From Megaustenia siamemsis (taxonomy: Eukaryota; Mollusca; Gastropoda; Stylommatophora; Ariophantidae): a stretch of 64,000 nt of DNA. The position numbers and the translations under genes were made by a program. Positions within the stretch are counted from its first letter, which is position 1; each line of letters begins with the position of its first letter. This document shows positions 63,746 to 64,000 of this stretch, piece after piece. The stretch covers positions 62,992,493 through 63,056,492 of the forward strand of contig JAVIAB010000092.1 of assembly GCA_032433765.1 (NCBI GenBank). Direction: 5' to 3'. The notes under the pieces are model-generated. The model was not told the DNA's origin, did no database searches, and saw nothing but the letters and a program-made list of their open reading frames with translations.

Positions 63746-64000
63746 TAGGAAGCGCTTTGGTTCTCTCACTTTCAAATGTTGTGGTCCAGTGAAATTTAAA
63801 ATTCTTCTTTCACATCCTCTAAATAAATATTCCACATAAACATATTTGCACACAAGTTTCAATATGGTAAAAAATTTAACCGTTCTTACAAAACATAAGG
63901 AAAAATTCATTTAAAATAAATCTTGAAAATGTTTAGTTGAGAAGTGAAAATTTGGTGTGGAATCACATGATTTCATTTGGAGCTTTTTGGCTTTGTGTGC

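Overview
This is eukaryotic nuclear DNA, AT-rich and poor in CpG. It is dominated by retroelements and carries one spliced protein-coding gene on the + strand. The organism is most likely an invertebrate with large introns, probably a mollusc and quite possibly a cephalopod. That view rests on the many APE-type LINE fragments, several tRNA-derived SINE families, (GATA)n-type simple repeats and a TTLL13-like gene spread over more than 45 kb. The lineage is inference; no species marker was found.

The host gene is a tubulin polyglutamylase of the TTLL6/TTLL13 group. Nine coding exons can be read at 15182-15437, 22364-22505, 33451-33491, 38978-39096, 45043-45173, 52347-52503, 54072-54215, 59219-59304 and 60375-60600. 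All have GT/AG borders, all phases agree, and together they give 434 codons without a stop. The gene runs off the right edge: the exon with the last catalytic loop of the TTL domain was not found before 64000. A CpG cluster with a YY1-like motif near 7.68-7.75 kb, followed by a donor site, is a possible but unproven promoter and 5' exon.

Nearly everything else is mobile DNA in the introns and upstream. I use local letters for families. LINEs: A (C-terminal tail with a GATA tail), B, C, D, E, F (reverse transcriptase plus RNase H), G and H. SINEs: S1 (tRNA-like head), S2 and S3 (other tRNA-like heads) and S4 (about 243 bp, 3' end like LINE A). DNA transposons: a 4.1 kb hAT relic, a pogo/Tigger-like relic, an 834 bp element with 105 bp inverted repeats, and elements flanked by TTAA. 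Target-site duplications (TSDs) are readable for many insertions and allow nesting order to be reconstructed, for example S1 in S4 in the hAT element, S1 in LINE A, C+D in LINE B, and LINE C in an old S1.

Layout: 0-1.1 kb GATA microsatellite plus LINE A with nested S1; 1.1-5.2 kb mostly unassigned; 5.2-7.3 kb S1 and LINE B; 7.3-9.2 kb unassigned, possible promoter; 9.2-11.5 kb LINE E; 11.7-14.3 kb S2, S1 and LINE F; 15.2 kb exon 1; 15.6-22.3 kb TTAA element, a 45/42 bp minisatellite and nested LINEs B/C/D; 22.4 kb exon 2; 22.8-33.4 kb S4, an RNase H relic, the 834 bp element, S1/S2, LINEs B, C and A; 33.45 kb exon 3; 34-38.5 kb LINE relics, S1 and the pogo-like element; 39-45 kb exons 4 and 5 with S4 copies and LINE B; 45.5-52 kb TTAA elements and LINEs F, A and C; 52.3 and 54.1 kb exons 6 and 7; 54.9-59.0 kb hAT relic; 59.2-60.6 kb exons 8 and 9 with LINE A; 62.4-63.3 kb a second tandem array; 63.6 kb S3.

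I found no convincing new multi-gene system. The most interesting signal is the retroelement network: unrelated-looking elements ending in the same 3' sequence and GATA tail, which also appears to seed the large microsatellite.
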